Shown: positions 18,198 to 27,904, numbered from the stretch's first letter. The stretch: DNA of 64,000 nucleotides from an uncultured Rhodopila sp. (GCA_903932145.1 CAIZFE010000055.1:92743-156742); one strand, 5' to 3'. The notes: a model not told the origin generated them from the sequence alone. Made by a program: numbers and translations.

Positions 18198-19535
18198 ATG
18201 CGCAAAATTGACGAACTCGCCCAGGCCCTGGCCGACGGAACGACGACCAGCCGGTCGCTGATTGAAGAAAGCCTGGCCAGGATCGCCGATCCGGATGGCG
18301 AGGGCGCACGCGCGTTCATCAAGGTCCATGCCGATCAGGCCCGCGCGATGGCGGATACGGCGGATAGTCTGCGCAAACACGGCCGCTCCCCCGGTCCCTA
18401 TGCCGGCATCCCGATTGCACTGAAGGACCTGTTCGACATCGCGGGGGAACCGACCCCCGCCGGGTCGGCTGTGCTCGCCAACGCACCCGACGCCAAGGTC
18501 AACGCCCCGGTCGTCGCCCGCATGATCGCGGCCGGCTTCATCCCGGTGGGACGCACGAACATGACGGAGTTTGCGTTCTCCGGCCTGGGCATCAACCCGC
18601 ATTACGGCACGCCGGCCAGCCCGTGGGATCGCGCGTCGAAGCGCATTCCGGGCGGTAGTTCGTCCGGCACGGCGGTGGCGGTCGCCGACGGCATGGCGGC
18701 GGCCGGGCTCGGCACGGATACCGGCGGATCCTGCCGCATCCCCGCCGCGTTCTGCGGCATCGTCGGCTACAAGCCGACGGCGCGACGGATCCCGATCGAT
18801 GGAGTCCTGCCGCTGGCCCCGTCGTTGGATTCGGTCGGACCACTCGCCCCCAGCGTGGCCTGCTGCGCGGAGATCGACGCGATCCTGGCGGGCAAGGCCC
18901 CTGCCGCCCCGACGCCCGCTCGCCTGAATGGCCTGCGGCTGGCGGTGCCGGACAATATGGTCCTGGACGGGATGGACGACACCGTCGCCGCCGCCTTTGA
19001 CGCGGCCCTGTCGAGTCTGTCCGCCGCCGGTGCCCGAATCGAACAGACGCATTTCCACGATTTCGCCGAACTCCCCGGCGTCAATGCCAAGGGCGGCTTC
19101 GCGGCGTCGGAGGCGTACGCCTGGCATCGCCACCTGCTGGCGACACAAGGCTCCGGCTACGATCCCCGCATTCGGGTTCGCATCGCGCGCGGCGAACACC
19201 TGAGCGCGGCGGACTATCTGGACTTAACGCACGCCCGCGCCCGCCTGATCGCCAGCTTCGACCGCGCGACCGAACCTTACGACTGCATACTGATGCCGAG
19301 CGTGCCGATCATCGCACCACGCATCGCCGACCTGGATGATGAACGTGCATACAACAGTATCAACATGCTGATTTTGCGGAACACCGCGCTCGGTAACTTC
19401 TTTGACCGTTGCGCGATTTCGGTTCCCTGTCATCGGATCGGAGATGCCCCGGTCGGCCTGATGTTGATGGGCGAAACGATGGGCGATGCCAGGCTGTTCA
19501 GTATCGCCGCGGCGGTGGAAGCCGTGCTCCGATAG
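18198..19535 (+). CDS. Amidase signature family hydrolase
   Basis: 445 residues. The Ser-cisSer-Lys triad can be placed: Lys in PIALKDLFD, cis-Ser in GGSSSGTAVAVADG and nucleophile Ser in TDTGGSCRIPAAFCG. Start at ATG 18198 after GGGAGG. Without gatC/gatB neighbours it is not the glutamyl-tRNA amidotransferase; it is more likely a catabolic amidase (AtzF/biuret or aryl-amide type), but the substrate is not readable. Confidence 0.9.
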   Translation: MRKIDELAQALADGTTTSRSLIEESLARIADPDGEGARAFIKVHADQARAMADTADSLRKHGRSPGPYAGIPIALKDLFDIAGEPTPAGSAVLANAPDAKVNAPVVARMIAAGFIPVGRTNMTEFAFSGLGINPHYGTPASPWDRASKRIPGGSSSGTAVAVADGMAAAGLGTDTGGSCRIPAAFCGIVGYKPTARRIPIDGVLPLAPSLDSVGPLAPSVACCAEIDAILAGKAPAAPTPARLNGLRLAVPDNMVLDGMDDTVAAAFDAALSSLSAAGARIEQTHFHDFAELPGVNAKGGFAASEAYAWHRHLLATQGSGYDPRIRVRIARGEHLSAADYLDLTHARARLIASFDRATEPYDCILMPSVPIIAPRIADLDDERAYNSINMLILRNTALGNFFDRCAISVPCHRIGDAPVGLMLMGETMGDARLFSIAAAVEAVLR

Positions 19536-19539
19536 TCGG

Positions 19540-20319
19540 CTACCCCAGCGCACCAACCGGCTCGTCGGCGGGCAGACCAAGGTACTGGTTCAGCACGTCG
19601 GCGGCCGGGCCGTCGGCGATGATCCGGCCCTGATCCAGCCACAGGACCCGGCTGCACCATTCTTTTACGATGGCTGTGTTGTGGCTGGACAGCACGAGGA
19701 TATCCGCACCGCGCACCATCTCCTCCAGCCGGGCACGCGCCTTGTCCATGAACGCCGCGTCGCCGGCCAGAAACCACTCGTCCATCAGCAGAATCTGCGG
19801 CCGGATCGCGGTGGCCAGGGCAAAACCCAGCCGCACGACCATGCCGGCCGAATAAATCCGGACCGGAAGGTCGAGAAAGTCGGAAAGCTGGGCAAACTCA
19901 GCGACATCATCCTCGAGCCGGGGCAGCGCCGATTTCGGCAGGCCGTTATACAGCCCCCGCAGCAGAATGTTCTCCCGCCCCGTCAGTTCCATGTTCATCC
20001 CGAGATTGGGATCGAGCAGCGCGTTCAGGCTACCATGTACCTTCAGGCGGCCCATCGCCGGTTCATAAATCCCGGCCAGCACGCGCAAAAGCGTGGTCTT
20101 TCCCGCACCATTGGATCCGACCAGACCCAGCCGGTCGCCACGTCCCAGTTGCAGGTTGATATCGGTCAGTGCCCGCACCACGACACGCTGCTGCGTGTCC
20201 TGCGCCAGCCGGCCGGACGCGGCCGCCACGACCATTTTTTTCAGGCTGCGGGAACTGCCATGATACAGCGGAAACTGAACCGAAACATTCTCTACGGTGA
20301 TCGACGCGCTATGCGGCAT
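19540..20319 (-). CDS. Polysaccharide-export ABC transporter ATPase (Wzt/KpsT-like)
   Basis: 259 residues. Walker A GSNGAGKTT, signature YSAGMVVRLGFALATA (the YSAGM variant typical of capsule and O-antigen exporters), Walker B ILLMDEW and the switch His in LSSHN. It lacks the C-terminal sugar-binding domain of long Wzt proteins, so KpsT-like. It lies 2 bases after the permease gene on the same strand. With the permease it should move a lipid-linked polysaccharide across the inner membrane. No glycosyltransferases are adjacent. Confidence 0.9.
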   Translation of the reverse strand: MPHSASITVENVSVQFPLYHGSSRSLKKMVVAAASGRLAQDTQQRVVVRALTDINLQLGRGDRLGLVGSNGAGKTTLLRVLAGIYEPAMGRLKVHGSLNALLDPNLGMNMELTGRENILLRGLYNGLPKSALPRLEDDVAEFAQLSDFLDLPVRIYSAGMVVRLGFALATAIRPQILLMDEWFLAGDAAFMDKARARLEEMVRGADILVLSSHNTAIVKEWCSRVLWLDQGRIIADGPAADVLNQYLGLPADEPVGALG

Positions 20320-20321
20320 GT

Positions 20322-21179
20322 TCAAATCCAGAATGTGATGCGACCGCGCGCCCGGGCAAAGAATGCCCAGGAAATGCTGCACAACGCCAGGCTGTAGATC
20401 ATCGCACCTGCCCACGTCATGGCAGCCGAACCGGGCTCGTTCAATAGGGGGCCGCGGACGATCTCCAACAGGTCGTAGAACGGATTGAACGGCAGATTAT
20501 CGACTCCAGCCCCAAGCTGACTGGGTTTCCAGATCACCGGTGTCACGAAAAACGCGATCTGCATCACGCTATTGACGATCGGCTGGATATCCCGGAACCG
20601 GGCGCAAAATGCCCCAAGCAACAGGGTCAGAGCCAGCGAATCGATCACCCACAGCAGCAACCCGGGAATCGCCTGGATCAAGCCCCAGCCGGGCCATATT
20701 TCGAAGATCGCGAAGACGACCACGATCACCACGATGTTGTGACCCAACGCGATAAAGTTGCGGATAAGGGTGCGCGCGGAAAACACGAAAAACGGCATGC
20801 GAACCGATCGGATGACGCTCTCGGCGTCAGTGAACGTTGTGCACGCCTCCGATACCAGCGCCGCCAAGAAGCCCCACAAAACCTGCGACAGCGCCAGAAA
20901 CGGCAGATATTCGCGCAAATCCATCTTGAACAGCGTCGAATACAGAAAACCCAGCGCCGTCACCATGACGCCGGTGGAGATCGTCAGCCAGAACGGACCG
21001 AGCATGGAACCGCGGTAACGCAGGCGAATGTCGAGCCAGCCAAGAGCCAGGGCCAGGCGCCACAGGCGAGCGCCGCGCATCAGATCGTCCACCGCCAACC
21101 GGTTGCGGCCGATCGCCGTAATCTCGGCCTTCAGGTCCAGGTCGGTCGTTGCGGCGATCGTCGATATAGAGGTGCTCAT
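20322..21179 (-). CDS. ABC-2 type polysaccharide export permease (Wzm/KpsM-like)
   Basis: 285 residues with six membrane spans typical of ABC-2 permeases (for example GPFWLTISTGVMVTALGFLYSTLF, IVVIVVVFAIFEIWPGWG, IAFFVTPVIW). The amphipathic RLWRLALALGWLDIRLRYRGSMLG before TM1 and the closing NPFYDLLEIVRGPLL motif match capsule exporters. Three in-frame ATG codons exist; none has a good site, and I chose 21179 to give the family N-terminus. It pairs with the ATPase downstream. Confidence 0.88.
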   Translation of the reverse strand: MSTSISTIAATTDLDLKAEITAIGRNRLAVDDLMRGARLWRLALALGWLDIRLRYRGSMLGPFWLTISTGVMVTALGFLYSTLFKMDLREYLPFLALSQVLWGFLAALVSEACTTFTDAESVIRSVRMPFFVFSARTLIRNFIALGHNIVVIVVVFAIFEIWPGWGLIQAIPGLLLWVIDSLALTLLLGAFCARFRDIQPIVNSVMQIAFFVTPVIWKPSQLGAGVDNLPFNPFYDLLEIVRGPLLNEPGSAAMTWAGAMIYSLALCSISWAFFARARGRITFWI

Positions 21180-21243
21180 GTCGCCGGGCGCATAGCCCAT
21201 CCGGCAGCGTGGCACAACATCCGGCCCAACCGGCAGGGTGATG

Positions 21244-21273
21244 ACAAAAATTGCATTACGGTAATATTTTTGT
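21244..21273. promoter_or_regulatory. AT-rich inverted repeat between exporter and lytic transglycosylase
   Basis: ACAAAAAT...ATTAC is mirrored by GTAAT...ATTTTTGT around 21259 in a conspicuously AT-rich patch. It lies 65 bases before the permease (minus) and 200 bases before the SLT gene (plus). It could be an operator or part of a promoter; no regulator is assigned. Confidence 0.35.
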
Positions 21274-21475
21274 GTACGTTGTGATCTTCACCCCCGACCG
21301 AAACACGATAAAACCGGGCGCAACCTGATTAGACGGGACAAGTTCGAGATGACTTGCCTAAAAGATCGAAGCCCGTTAATGATTTAGACATCGTTCCTGA
21401 GTGTTTGGGTAAGCGGCGACGTCTCGCGTCCCGTGACGTATCCTGTTTGTCGCGCCGCCACGGAGACGCCTTCGT

Positions 21476-22642
21476 ATGACTGTACCGGACCGACTCGCCG
21501 TCACCCGCACGGGCGCCCAAAAGCGCCTCCGAATCGCCGGCACCCTGGCTCTTTTGGCCGGTCTAGCCGCCTGCGGCACCGTCCCGCATCAGGATGCCAT
21601 GCAGGAATCGGCCCGCTACGCCGCGCACGCGAAACACGATTACAACCCGCCGGGTCCGCCGGAAGACCCGTGGGGTCCGTATATTCGCGAAGCCTCGGCT
21701 CGGTTCGATCTGCCGGACATCTGGATTCGCTCCCTCATGCGGGTAGAATCCGGCGGCAAGGAATTCCAAAACGGTAAGTTGATCACCTCCGGCGCCGGCG
21801 CCATGGGCCTGATGCAGGTGATGCCCGGCACGTATGATGAGCTGCGGGACCGCTATAATCTGGGCGACGATCCGTTCGATCCGCATGACAACATCATGGC
21901 CGGCGTCGCCTATATGCGGGAAATGTACGAACTATACGGCTCGCCGGGCTTCCTGGCCGCCTACAATGCCGGCCCGGCGCGCCTGGACGATTACCTCGCC
22001 AACGTACGGCCGCTGCCGGACGAGACCCGCCACTACGTTGCGATGATCGGACCCAACCTGCGGGGGATTTATCCGAACAACCGCTCCGCCGCCGACGAAC
22101 TGGCGATGAACACGCTGCCGATCAACATTCCGGCGGGTAAGCGCTACAGCCGTCCGGTCATGCTGGCCAACGCCAGGCCGGCCGGTGGCGGTCGCGTACC
22201 GCAGCGTTCCGCGGTTGAGGTGGCCCAGCTTCCCGAACCCACCCGTAGGGGCGGACCGGCCGGCCAGCAACTCGCCTTCCTGACCACCAACCCGACGCCA
22301 CCACCGGCGCCACACGGTGGCTTCCGGCTGATCGGTTCGGCGAACGCCGCCGACGCGGCGCCCGCTCGTCACGGCGCCGCCACAACCGGCCAATGGGCGA
22401 TCCAGATCGGCGCATTCGGCAATCAGGGTCTGGCGCATAGCGCCTTGGTCACGGCGCACGGCAAGGCCGAGGCGGAACTGGCGGTTGCCCATCCCTTTGT
22501 CGCCAGCGTGCATCAAGGCCATGGCACTCTATGGCGGGCTCGGATGACTGGAATGTCGCGCGACACCGCGATTCAGGCCTGCGAGAAAATCACGCACGGC
22601 CGGTCCAACTGCATCGTGCTGTCGCCCGACGCCCAATCGTAA
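21476..22642 (+). CDS. Lytic transglycosylase lipoprotein with SPOR domain
   Basis: 388 residues. The lipobox LAAC puts the acylated Cys at 33. The SLT domain follows, with catalytic Glu91 in MRVESGGKE, then GAMGLMQVMPGT and AAYNAGP. A Pro-rich linker leads to a C-terminal SPOR-like domain (GQWAIQIGAFGNQGLAHSAL...). It cleaves peptidoglycan glycan strands with anhydro-muramyl formation and is likely tethered to a membrane; SPOR binds denuded glycan at division sites. ATG at 21476 follows CGGAGA. Confidence 0.92.
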   Translation: MTVPDRLAVTRTGAQKRLRIAGTLALLAGLAACGTVPHQDAMQESARYAAHAKHDYNPPGPPEDPWGPYIREASARFDLPDIWIRSLMRVESGGKEFQNGKLITSGAGAMGLMQVMPGTYDELRDRYNLGDDPFDPHDNIMAGVAYMREMYELYGSPGFLAAYNAGPARLDDYLANVRPLPDETRHYVAMIGPNLRGIYPNNRSAADELAMNTLPINIPAGKRYSRPVMLANARPAGGGRVPQRSAVEVAQLPEPTRRGGPAGQQLAFLTTNPTPPPAPHGGFRLIGSANAADAAPARHGAATTGQWAIQIGAFGNQGLAHSALVTAHGKAEAELAVAHPFVASVHQGHGTLWRARMTGMSRDTAIQACEKITHGRSNCIVLSPDAQS

Positions 22643-22658
22643 CTGAATTGTAGCCAGG

Positions 22659-22686
22659 GGGGCAGCCGGCATCAGCCGCCTGCCCC
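22659..22686. terminator. Bidirectional terminator between SLT and CMD genes
   Basis: GGGGCAG pairs with CTGCCCC around an inner GGC/GCC pair, followed by GTTTTCC on the plus strand. It lies 17 bases after the SLT stop and 10 bases before the convergent CMD stop. Confidence 0.55.
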
Positions 22687-22695
22687 GTTTTCCGA

Positions 22696-23259
22696 TCAGA
22701 GCGGCTTCAACAGCGGCTCCACGCCTTCCGGCAACGGCACCTGTGCGACGTTCAGCACCATCGACACCAGGCTGTAGTACCCGACGGCGCCGACCATATC
22801 CATGATCCCGCGCTCACCGAACCGGTCCATCGCGGCGGCATAGCGGCTGTCGGACACGTGGCCGGTCGAGAGCAGGTCCGTGACGAACTCATAAACGATG
22901 GTCTCGTCGCCGCTCATCTCCGCCGGGCGGCGGCCGAGTACGACCGCATCCAGGATCGCCGGGTTCAGGCCGGCATCGATGCCCAGGCGGCGGTGCGCAT
23001 AGAATTCATACTGCGCGCCCCATTTGCGGCCGGCCATGCAGATTGCCAGCTCGTTCAACGGCGCGGGCAGCGAGGTGCCGAAGCGCACATAGGCGCCGAC
23101 TCGCTGCACCAGATCGCACAGCACCGGGCTGCGCACCAATGCGTTGAACGGGCCGCGCAAGCCGGCGCCGCGCGGGCCAGCCTGGATCGCCTCGACAACG
23201 GCGCGCTGCTCTTCGGTCATCTGCTCATCGGTGAGCGGGGGGAAACGGGTCTCGGACAT
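22696..23259 (-). CDS. Carboxymuconolactone decarboxylase family protein
   Basis: 187 residues of the CMD/AhpD-like helical fold: FGTSLPAPLNELAICMAGRKWGAQYEFYAHRRLGIDAGL is the conserved core. The CxxC pair of AhpD peroxidases is absent, so a hydrolase or decarboxylase role fits better than a disulfide one. ATG at 23259 after AAGGGAAG. No pathway neighbours. Confidence 0.85.
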   Translation of the reverse strand: MSETRFPPLTDEQMTEEQRAVVEAIQAGPRGAGLRGPFNALVRSPVLCDLVQRVGAYVRFGTSLPAPLNELAICMAGRKWGAQYEFYAHRRLGIDAGLNPAILDAVVLGRRPAEMSGDETIVYEFVTDLLSTGHVSDSRYAAAMDRFGERGIMDMVGAVGYYSLVSMVLNVAQVPLPEGVEPLLKPL

Positions 23260-23371
23260 CGTGGATTTCTTCCCTTCGAATCGGACGTCATGCCTCGGGC
23301 ATGTGGACTGACAGTATGCCGTCGGATCGCATCATAGACGGGATGTTACGAATGAACGAGGGGCAGCCCGG

Positions 23372-23836
23372 CTATGGCGCCGATCCCGCGCTGATGGACA
23401 GGCCGCGCGCCATCATCAATCCCAGCTCACTGGGACGGTCGCTGAATTCTTTCATCGTCCGGTATGGCACCGCCGTGACCTCCGCGATGAAGTTGATCTT
23501 TTGGGCGACGTCCAGCGCACTGAACCGGCCGGCCCGGGGTCGCCGCTCGAACAACGCCGTCACTGACTGCAGGGTGCGCGGCGGAATGATGGACAGCACC
23601 TTGCGATGTTCGGCCGTGATGTCGTTGCTGGTCAGCACCCGGGATGGAACGGCGGCGGCTGGGGTCGCCGCCGTTGGCCCTTTGCCGCGTGGCGGTGTGG
23701 CGGTCAGATCGGCGGTGCGAAACTCGATCTCGACGCCGTTTTCCTGCACGAGATAGACGGTGTCCCCGTCGCACTCCAGGACCTTGCCGCTGGTGTTGCG
23801 GGTCCGGTGGTAGAGCATTTGTCCGACCGAAAACAT
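23372..23836 (-). CDS. Conserved hypothetical protein with small N-terminal barrel
   Basis: 154 residues. The N-terminal 50 (SVGQMLYHRTRNTSGKVLEC, then EFRTADL) looks like a small beta-barrel of the SH3/CarD-like type. A Pro/Ala linker follows, then a helical half (ITAEHRKVLSIIPPRTLQSVTALFERRPRAGRFSALDV). CarD-like regulation would be a guess. Divergent from the arsM gene, with a 171-base gap. Confidence 0.6.
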   Translation of the reverse strand: MFSVGQMLYHRTRNTSGKVLECDGDTVYLVQENGVEIEFRTADLTATPPRGKGPTAATPAAAVPSRVLTSNDITAEHRKVLSIIPPRTLQSVTALFERRPRAGRFSALDVAQKINFIAEVTAVPYRTMKEFSDRPSELGLMMARGLSISAGSAP

Positions 23837-24007
23837 GGGCCCACTTTCTATTTGGCGTCACGGCAATGATACGCCCGCGTTCGGCAGGCGATAAGGGGCA
23901 TAGTGGCGCCATTCGCCGGGGCCGCGCTTGCGAGAACAGATGCGGCGCGGCAGGGTGAGGCCATGGCCCCCTCGGGATACACGGCCGATTTTGAAGGAAC
24001 TCCCCGC

Positions 24008-24793
24008 ATGGACACACCGGACATCAAGACCATGGTTCGCGAGCGGTATGGCAGCATCGCCGCCGCCGAAAGCTGTTGCGCCCCTGCCCCATCCTGCTGC
24101 GCCCCGACCTCAACGCCAGATGCGAAAGCAAAGGCGCGGGCGATGGGGTACTCCGATGCCGACGTGGAAGCGGTGCCGGAGGGTGCCAACCTCGGGCTTG
24201 GCTGCGGCAATCCCGGCGCGATCGCCGCGCTACGGCCGGGCGAGACGGTGATCGACCTGGGCAGCGGCGCCGGGTTCGACTGTTTCCTGGCGGCGAAGGC
24301 GGTAGGTCCCGGGGGGCATGTCATCGGCGTCGATATGACGCAGCAGATGCTGGCCAAGGCGCGCGCCAATGCCGTCGCCATCGCGGCGACCAACGTTGAG
24401 TTCCGGCTTGGAGAGTTGGAGCATCTGCCGGTCGCCGACAATACCGCCGACGTTATTCTGTCGAACTGTGTGATCAATCTGGTGCCGAATAAGGAGCAGG
24501 TCTTTCGCGAGGCGTTCCGCGTGCTGAAGTCAGGCGGGCGGCTGGCGATCTCGGACGTGGTGAATACCGTGACGCTGCCGGCCGATCTGTGCGGCGATGC
24601 GGACCTGATCTGCGGCTGCGTGTCGGGCGCTGCCCCGGCGGCGAAGATCGAGGCCTGGCTGACAGCCGCCGGGTTTACCGGCGTCGCGGTGACGGTGAAG
24701 CCGGAGAGCCGGGAGATGATCGCGAGTTGGGCGCCCGGACGCGGCGTGGAGAATTTCGTTGTTTCGGCGTTTATCGAGGGACGCAAGCCGTGA
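24008..24793 (+). CDS. arsM: Arsenite S-adenosylmethionine methyltransferase
   Basis: 261 residues. It methylates As(III) with SAM. An N-terminal Cys cluster (SCCAPAPSCC), the ELGCGNP-like GLGCGNPGAIAAL, SAM motif VIDLGSGAGFDCFLAA, and the As-binding Cys residues in LSNCVINLVPN and DLICGCVSGA are all there. ATG at 24008 follows GAAGGAA; an in-frame extension to 23903 has no such site. No arsR, arsB or arsC is adjacent, so it is an orphan arsenic gene here. Confidence 0.92.
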   Translation: MDTPDIKTMVRERYGSIAAAESCCAPAPSCCAPTSTPDAKAKARAMGYSDADVEAVPEGANLGLGCGNPGAIAALRPGETVIDLGSGAGFDCFLAAKAVGPGGHVIGVDMTQQMLAKARANAVAIAATNVEFRLGELEHLPVADNTADVILSNCVINLVPNKEQVFREAFRVLKSGGRLAISDVVNTVTLPADLCGDADLICGCVSGAAPAAKIEAWLTAAGFTGVAVTVKPESREMIASWAPGRGVENFVVSAFIEGRKP

Positions 24794-25074
24794 GACAGGC
24801 CGATCCCTTGACGGGCGCGCTAGGTTAACCGTCATGGTACGCGGTAATTTTCCGATCGCTCCACGATCATCAACGGCCGTTACGGCGATCTCGCATGGTC
24901 GTTGATTGTCCGGTGGGCCGTGGGGCGTCCGAATAGAGGCGAGGCGATGACGACGATGCGGTCGGATTGAAAGGCACTGAGGTTTCCCCCCCCTCGACGG
25001 AAAACGCGCGTAGCCATTGGCAATGGCCGCAACTTTCGTTCCTGCCATTGCCCGTCACGGAAAACAAAAGCGAG

Positions 25075-26223
25075 TCACCCCCCGTTCCGCTTCCTCGCCC
25101 CATTCTTCCGCAACAAGAACTCCCGCCCGATCTTCACCATCGGCACGCCGTCATACTCAACAATATCCGCCGTCGCGTACGTCTCATGCCACGAGTCCGG
25201 GATAAAGCTCCCCGTCCCCACCACATCGATCGGCGCCTTCGCATCCGCCATCACGCGGCACTTCTCAACGCCGAATCCCGACGATGCAACGATCCGCACC
25301 TTCGGATACCCGGCCTGGTCCAACGCCTCCCGCATCCGCCAGATCGCCGCCGCCGAAACCCCGGTTCCCACCAGCGTCCGCAATTCCGCATCACTGCGAT
25401 ACCGCCGGATCGCACCAGGAGCATACCGTTCCAGCACCGCATAGCTCGAAGCCGGATCAAGCCCCTCCAGGAACCGCCCGCCATGCGTATCCAACCGAAA
25501 CGACAGCTCGCCCGCCGCCGCCACATCGGGAAACCGGTCGCACACCGCCAAACCGTCGGTGATCTCGCGCCCGAAATAATCCACCAGCACGGTCATCGCC
25601 TCATCCGGAAACGTCTCCCGGAACATTTCGGCCGCGCGCACCGTCGAACCGGCATAACCGATCAGCGAATGCGGCATCGTCCCGAAGCCTCTCGCCGCCC
25701 CGAACCAATGCGCCGTCCCGTCATTAGCGCCGCCAATAAATCCTTTCGCACCTTCCTTCTGAGCCGCCGCGCTGCCAACCGACGCAGCGTACGACATCAT
25801 GTCCTGCATTTCCGCCCCGGCGCAGTGCCGCGCCTCCATCGCCAGGAACGCAACCGAGGGCAGCGACAATGCCATTTGATAGGCGTTGTGCGCCGCGACG
25901 CACACAGGCCCGATTTTCTGCAGCAGCAGCGTTTCCAGGTCGGACAAATGCACCATGCTGCCGGTCAGATACACGATCGGCTCACCGGCCCCGACCCAGT
26001 CGCCCTCCTGATAAATCAGATCGACATCGATGTCCGTGGCCCGCAGGGCGGCCGCCGTCTGCAACCACCCCAGCATCAACCGCGGCGCACAGATCACCGG
26101 GCGCCGCAAGAACAGCGCGTAGGTGACCCGTTTGTCGCCAAACCTGGCAACGACCTGTTTGGTGCGGTTGAAATAGCTGTCGGTTCTGGCGGAGATATCG
26201 GCCGCCAACGGGTCCACGGTCAT
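25075..26223 (-). CDS. Nicotinate phosphoribosyltransferase family protein
   Basis: 382 residues. NAPRTase-like: TDSYFNRTK at the N-terminus, GAGEPIVYLTG, ARHCAGAEMQDMMSYAASVGSAAA, GTMPHSLIGYAG with the phosphorylated-His region, DYFGREITDGL, and ASSGFGVEKCRVMADAKAPIDVVGTGSF, the phosphate-binding turn. It makes nicotinate mononucleotide from nicotinate and PRPP (NAD salvage). It starts 4 bases after the DAHP synthase stop and is clearly in that operon. The gap from 24794 to 25074 behind it holds nothing I can name. Confidence 0.88.
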   Translation of the reverse strand: MTVDPLAADISARTDSYFNRTKQVVARFGDKRVTYALFLRRPVICAPRLMLGWLQTAAALRATDIDVDLIYQEGDWVGAGEPIVYLTGSMVHLSDLETLLLQKIGPVCVAAHNAYQMALSLPSVAFLAMEARHCAGAEMQDMMSYAASVGSAAAQKEGAKGFIGGANDGTAHWFGAARGFGTMPHSLIGYAGSTVRAAEMFRETFPDEAMTVLVDYFGREITDGLAVCDRFPDVAAAGELSFRLDTHGGRFLEGLDPASSYAVLERYAPGAIRRYRSDAELRTLVGTGVSAAAIWRMREALDQAGYPKVRIVASSGFGVEKCRVMADAKAPIDVVGTGSFIPDSWHETYATADIVEYDGVPMVKIGREFLLRKNGARKRNGG

Positions 26224-26227
26224 GATC

Positions 26228-27625
26228 TTACTGCGCCGCCAGAGCCGTAACGACCGGCACGCGCCGCGTCTTCAACTCCTCCGCCACCAGGAACGCCAAC
26301 TCCAACGACTGTTCAGCATTCAAACGCGGATCGCAGAAGGTTTCGTAACGGTCGCCCAGATCGGCCTCCGACAAACGCCGCGCCCCACCGATGCACTCCG
26401 TCACGTCCTGCCCGGTCATTTCGACATGCACCCCGCCAGCCCAGGTTCCCTCGGCTTCATGGATATCGAAGAACCCGCGCACTTCCTGAAGAATAGAATC
26501 GAAATTGCGGGTCTTCACCTTCGACGACGTGCTGATCGTGTTGCCGTGCATCGGATCGGACAGCCACACCACCTTGTGCCCGGATCGCTGCACCGCCCGC
26601 ACCAGCGGCGGCAGTTTCGTTGCAACCTTATCGGCGCCCATCCGGCTGATCAGCGTGATCCGACCAGCCTCGTTCCGAGGATTCAGAATATCCAGCAACT
26701 TCAGCAAATCGTCCGGGTCCTGGGTCGGCCCGACCTTCATGCCCAGCGGATTTTCCAACCCACGCAGGAATTCCACATGCGCGCCCTCGGCCTGCCGCGT
26801 CCGGTCGCCAATCCACAGGAAGTGCGCCGAACAGCCGTACCAGTCGCCGGTCGTGGAATCGACCCGAGCCAGCGCCTGTTCGTAGGGCAGCAGCAACGCT
26901 TCATGGCTGATGTAGAAATCAGTTTCCCGCATGTCGCGTTGCGTCGTGCTGGTCATGCCGCACGCCGCCATAAACCGCAGCGTCTCATCGATCCGCCCCG
27001 CCAAATCCTGATATTTGTCCGCCAGCGGCGAGCGCTTGGCAAAGTCCAAATTCCAGCGATGCACTTCATGCAGATCGGCATAACCGCCCGACGAAAACGC
27101 CCGCAGCAGGTTCAACGTGCTGGCGGACTGGAAATAACCGAACTCCATCCGCGCCGGATCGGGAATACGGGACGCCGGCGAAAACTCCGGCCCATTGATA
27201 ATGTCCCCGCGATAGCTCGGCAGCGTCACGTCGCCCACCGTTTCAGTATCAGAAGACCGCGGCTTGGCGAACTGCCCGGCCATGCGCCCCATCTTCACCA
27301 CCGGCAAAGACGCGCCAAACGTCAGCACGACCGACATCTGTAACAACACCCGGAATGTGTCACGGATGATGTTGGCGGTGAAATCCGAGAAACTTTCGGC
27401 GCAATCGCCGCCTTGCAATACGAAGGCCTTGCCCTCGGACGCCAGCGCCAGTTGCGCCTTCAGCCGGCGGGCCTCACCCGCGAAAACCAGCGGCGGATAC
27501 TTGCCCAACCGAGCCTCCATATCCTGGAGTTTGGTCAGGTCCGGATAGCTCGGTACCTGACGGATCGGGCAGTCGCGCCAGGAATTCGGGTTCCAGGCAG
27601 GTGTGGCAGGGTTCATGGACGGCAT
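26228..27625 (-). CDS. Class II 3-deoxy-7-phosphoheptulonate synthase (DAHP synthase)
   Basis: 465 residues. It condenses PEP and erythrose-4-phosphate in the first step of the shikimate pathway. The class II (plant-like) signatures are clear: [83 protein letters not shown] and [10 protein letters not shown]. The ATG at 27625 follows GAGGAG. Upstream on the same strand come a 48-codon ORF, an intrinsic terminator and an aromatic-rich leader peptide, which together look like ribosome-mediated attenuation. NAPRTase follows. Confidence 0.95.
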   Translation of the reverse strand: MPSMNPATPAWNPNSWRDCPIRQVPSYPDLTKLQDMEARLGKYPPLVFAGEARRLKAQLALASEGKAFVLQGGDCAESFSDFTANIIRDTFRVLLQMSVVLTFGASLPVVKMGRMAGQFAKPRSSDTETVGDVTLPSYRGDIINGPEFSPASRIPDPARMEFGYFQSASTLNLLRAFSSGGYADLHEVHRWNLDFAKRSPLADKYQDLAGRIDETLRFMAACGMTSTTQRDMRETDFYISHEALLLPYEQALARVDSTTGDWYGCSAHFLWIGDRTRQAEGAHVEFLRGLENPLGMKVGPTQDPDDLLKLLDILNPRNEAGRITLISRMGADKVATKLPPLVRAVQRSGHKVVWLSDPMHGNTISTSSKVKTRNFDSILQEVRGFFDIHEAEGTWAGGVHVEMTGQDVTECIGGARRLSEADLGDRYETFCDPRLNAEQSLELAFLVAEELKTRRVPVVTALAAQ

Positions 27626-27635
27626 AACGATCTCC

Positions 27636-27782
27636 TCAATCTGCTTTATGTCGCGAAATGGCCGAATTGGCTACAGCCGCCGGATGACCAGCGTCGGCCG
27701 GACGCGGTTCAGCAGCAGGCTTCAGCGCCGGAAGGCGCGGAGCCGGGTCGGTGATCACATCGAAATCAAAACGCGCGGACAT
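27636..27782 (-). CDS. Small ORF immediately upstream of DAHP synthase
   Basis: 48 codons with a good AAGGAG before the ATG at 27782. It ends 10 bases before the DAHP synthase start, so its tail overlaps that gene's ribosome-binding site. The product is [22 protein letters not shown] followed by an Ala/Pro-rich tail (given in part). It shows no known domain. It could be a real small protein or a coupling ORF that delivers ribosomes to DAHP synthase. Confidence 0.55.
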   Translation of the reverse strand: MSARFDFDVITDPAPRLPALKPAAEPRPADAGHPAAVANSAISRHKAD

Positions 27783-27846
27783 GGGACACTCCTTGGTTTG
27801 TTGACCAGAAGCCGTTCCATCTCAGACGATTTTCGCAGTGGGGGTA

Positions 27847-27878
27847 GAAAAACGAAAGCCGCCTGAGTGGGGCGGCTT
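27847..27878 (-). terminator. Attenuator terminator upstream of DAHP synthase
   Basis: On the minus strand AAGCCGCC pairs perfectly with GGCGGCTT (27878 to 27856), with a 7-base loop, followed by TCGTTTTTC. It lies after the leader peptide and 65 bases before the small ORF, so it would stop transcription into the DAHP synthase operon unless an antiterminator forms. Confidence 0.7.
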
Positions 27879-27904
27879 GTTGGTCTTGCTACGTAAGCAC
27901 GATC

